This document shows positions 63,253 to 64,000 of a DNA stretch of 64,000 bases, one piece after another. A model generated the notes under the pieces. The model was not told the origin of the DNA. It worked only from the letters and a program-made list of their open reading frames with translations, and searched no databases. The stretch spans positions 62,001 through 126,000 of the forward strand of contig NZ_CP061091.1 of the NCBI RefSeq assembly GCF_017654485.1, in the 5' to 3' direction. Within the stretch, counting starts at the first letter, position 1, and every line of letters starts with the position of its first letter. Position numbers and translations under genes: made by a program. The DNA comes from Roseomonas marmotae (GTDB lineage Bacteria; Pseudomonadota; Alphaproteobacteria; Acetobacterales; Acetobacteraceae).

Positions 63253-64000
63253 GTGCGGATATGCCAAATCCACCCCTGGACAACGGGCGCGCGGGTGCCG
63301 ACAAGGCAGGCATGTCGACCCCCGTCCTCCTCGCCCCCGACCGCGCGAAGCAGCTCTCGGCCGAATTCGGCCTGAAGCCGGATGAGTATGAGCGCGTTCT
63401 CACCATCCTCGGCCGCGCGCCGTCGCTGACGGAACTCGGCATCTTCTCCGTCATGTGGTCCGAGCACTGCTCGTATAAATCCAGCCGCCACTGGCTGAAG
63501 CAGCTCCCCACCAAGGCCCCCTGGGTCATCCATGGCCCCGGTGAGAATGCCGGCGTCATCGATATCGGTGAGGGCCTGGCCGCCATCTTCAAGATGGAAA
63601 GCCACAACCACCCCAGCTTCATCGAGCCCTACCAGGGCGCCGCCACCGGCGTCGGCGGCATCCTGCGCGATGTCTTCACCATGGGCGCCCGCCCCATCGC
63701 CAACCTCAACGCGCTGCGCTTCGGTGATCCCTCCCTGCCCAAGACCCGGCAGGTGCTGGATGGCGTGGTGCGCGGCATCGGCGGCTACGGCAATTGCGTC
63801 GGCGTCCCCACGGTGGGCGGAGAGGTGAACTTCCACCCCGCCTACAACGGCAACCCCCTGGTCAATGCCATGACCGTCGGCATCGCGCCGAAGGACCGCA
63901 TCTTCCTCAGCGCCGCCGCCGGCATCGGCAACCCCGTGGTCTATGTGGGTTCCAAGACGGGCCGCGACGGCATCCACGGCGCCACCATGTCCTCCGCCGA
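63249..64000 (+). CDS. purL: Phosphoribosylformylglycinamidine synthase subunit PurL (partial)
   Basis: The first 250 residues of the large ATP-binding subunit of FGAM synthase; the gene runs off the right edge. Family motifs are [58 protein letters not shown] and [15 protein letters not shown]. The ATG at 63249 overlaps the upstream stop (ATGA); an alternative ATG at 63312 gives [12 protein letters not shown], closer to the usual N-terminus. It would normally follow purQ directly, but here is 5.8 kb away. Confidence 0.96.
   Translation, partial: MSADMPNPPLDNGRAGADKAGMSTPVLLAPDRAKQLSAEFGLKPDEYERVLTILGRAPSLTELGIFSVMWSEHCSYKSSRHWLKQLPTKAPWVIHGPGENAGVIDIGEGLAAIFKMESHNHPSFIEPYQGAATGVGGILRDVFTMGARPIANLNALRFGDPSLPKTRQVLDGVVRGIGGYGNCVGVPTVGGEVNFHPAYNGNPLVNAMTVGIAPKDRIFLSAAAGIGNPVVYVGSKTGRDGIHGATMSSA

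Noticed and set aside
1..64000. tRNA, rRNA or CRISPR arrays
   Set aside because: No T-loop-like motif in a cloverleaf context, no rRNA sequence and no regularly spaced direct repeats were seen on reading.

Overview
The window is about 70% GC with dense, short-spaced genes, TAT-style and Sec leaders rich in Ala/Arg, TRAP transporters, TerC, RmuC, Rap1a-like and cupin genes. It looks like chromosomal DNA of an alphaproteobacterium of the Acetobacteraceae/Roseomonas type. This assignment is inferred from composition and gene order only. No rRNA, tRNA or CRISPR array was seen.

Layout. 1-12.3 kb is mostly uptake and housekeeping: an amino-acid-type ABC ATPase (cut by the window edge), a GNAT acetyltransferase, aminopeptidase N, a TRAP operon with two near-identical tandem substrate-binding proteins, a polyamine-type ABC uptake set lacking its ATPase, and an exported superoxide dismutase. 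12.3-23 kb holds a CbpA-like J protein, a two-gene glycan-type module (nucleotidyltransferase-kinase fusion plus a TPR/glycosyltransferase-like protein), Ohr/OsmC, RmuC, PurH and two alpha/beta hydrolases. 23-37 kb is a conserved core: terC, a CHCC zinc-finger gene overlapping polA, a branched-chain aminotransferase, an RluA-type pseudouridine synthase, then rpsA-sppA-ihfB-lapA-pyrF-trpF-trpB-trpA. 37-54.9 kb is accessory metabolism: a formaldehyde-dehydrogenase-like enzyme, SDRs, an SMP-30 lactonase, glutamine amidotransferase, LolA, VanX-like dipeptidase, a secreted protease with calcium-binding and DUF4214 modules, PhyH dioxygenase, NhaA, a hydroxynitrile-lyase-like cupin, luciferase-like oxidoreductase, LysE, PPK2, creatininase and an FMN reductase. 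55-64 kb is the purine cluster purC-purS-(two small membrane/exported proteins)-purQ ... purL.

The most notable region is 57.4-63.25 kb, where purQ and purL are separated by 5.8 kb. It carries two small genes, an SDR, a complete IS630-family element (59521-60673) and an AT-rich gene for a reverse transcriptase. By reading the minus strand I found that the reverse transcriptase gene is broken near its 5' end by a 113-bp MITE with perfect 16-bp terminal inverted repeats and a TA target duplication (62302-62414). Removing the MITE and one TA restores one uninterrupted frame of 540 codons with intact RT motifs, a plausible GTG start, Shine-Dalgarno and promoter. The gene resembles the unknown-group/defence-associated RTs, so this is probably an inactivated (or reversibly silenced) phage-defence gene. 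Immediately beyond it, a consensus promoter drives an IS5-transposase-like N-terminal domain protein that is translationally coupled (ATGA) to purL.
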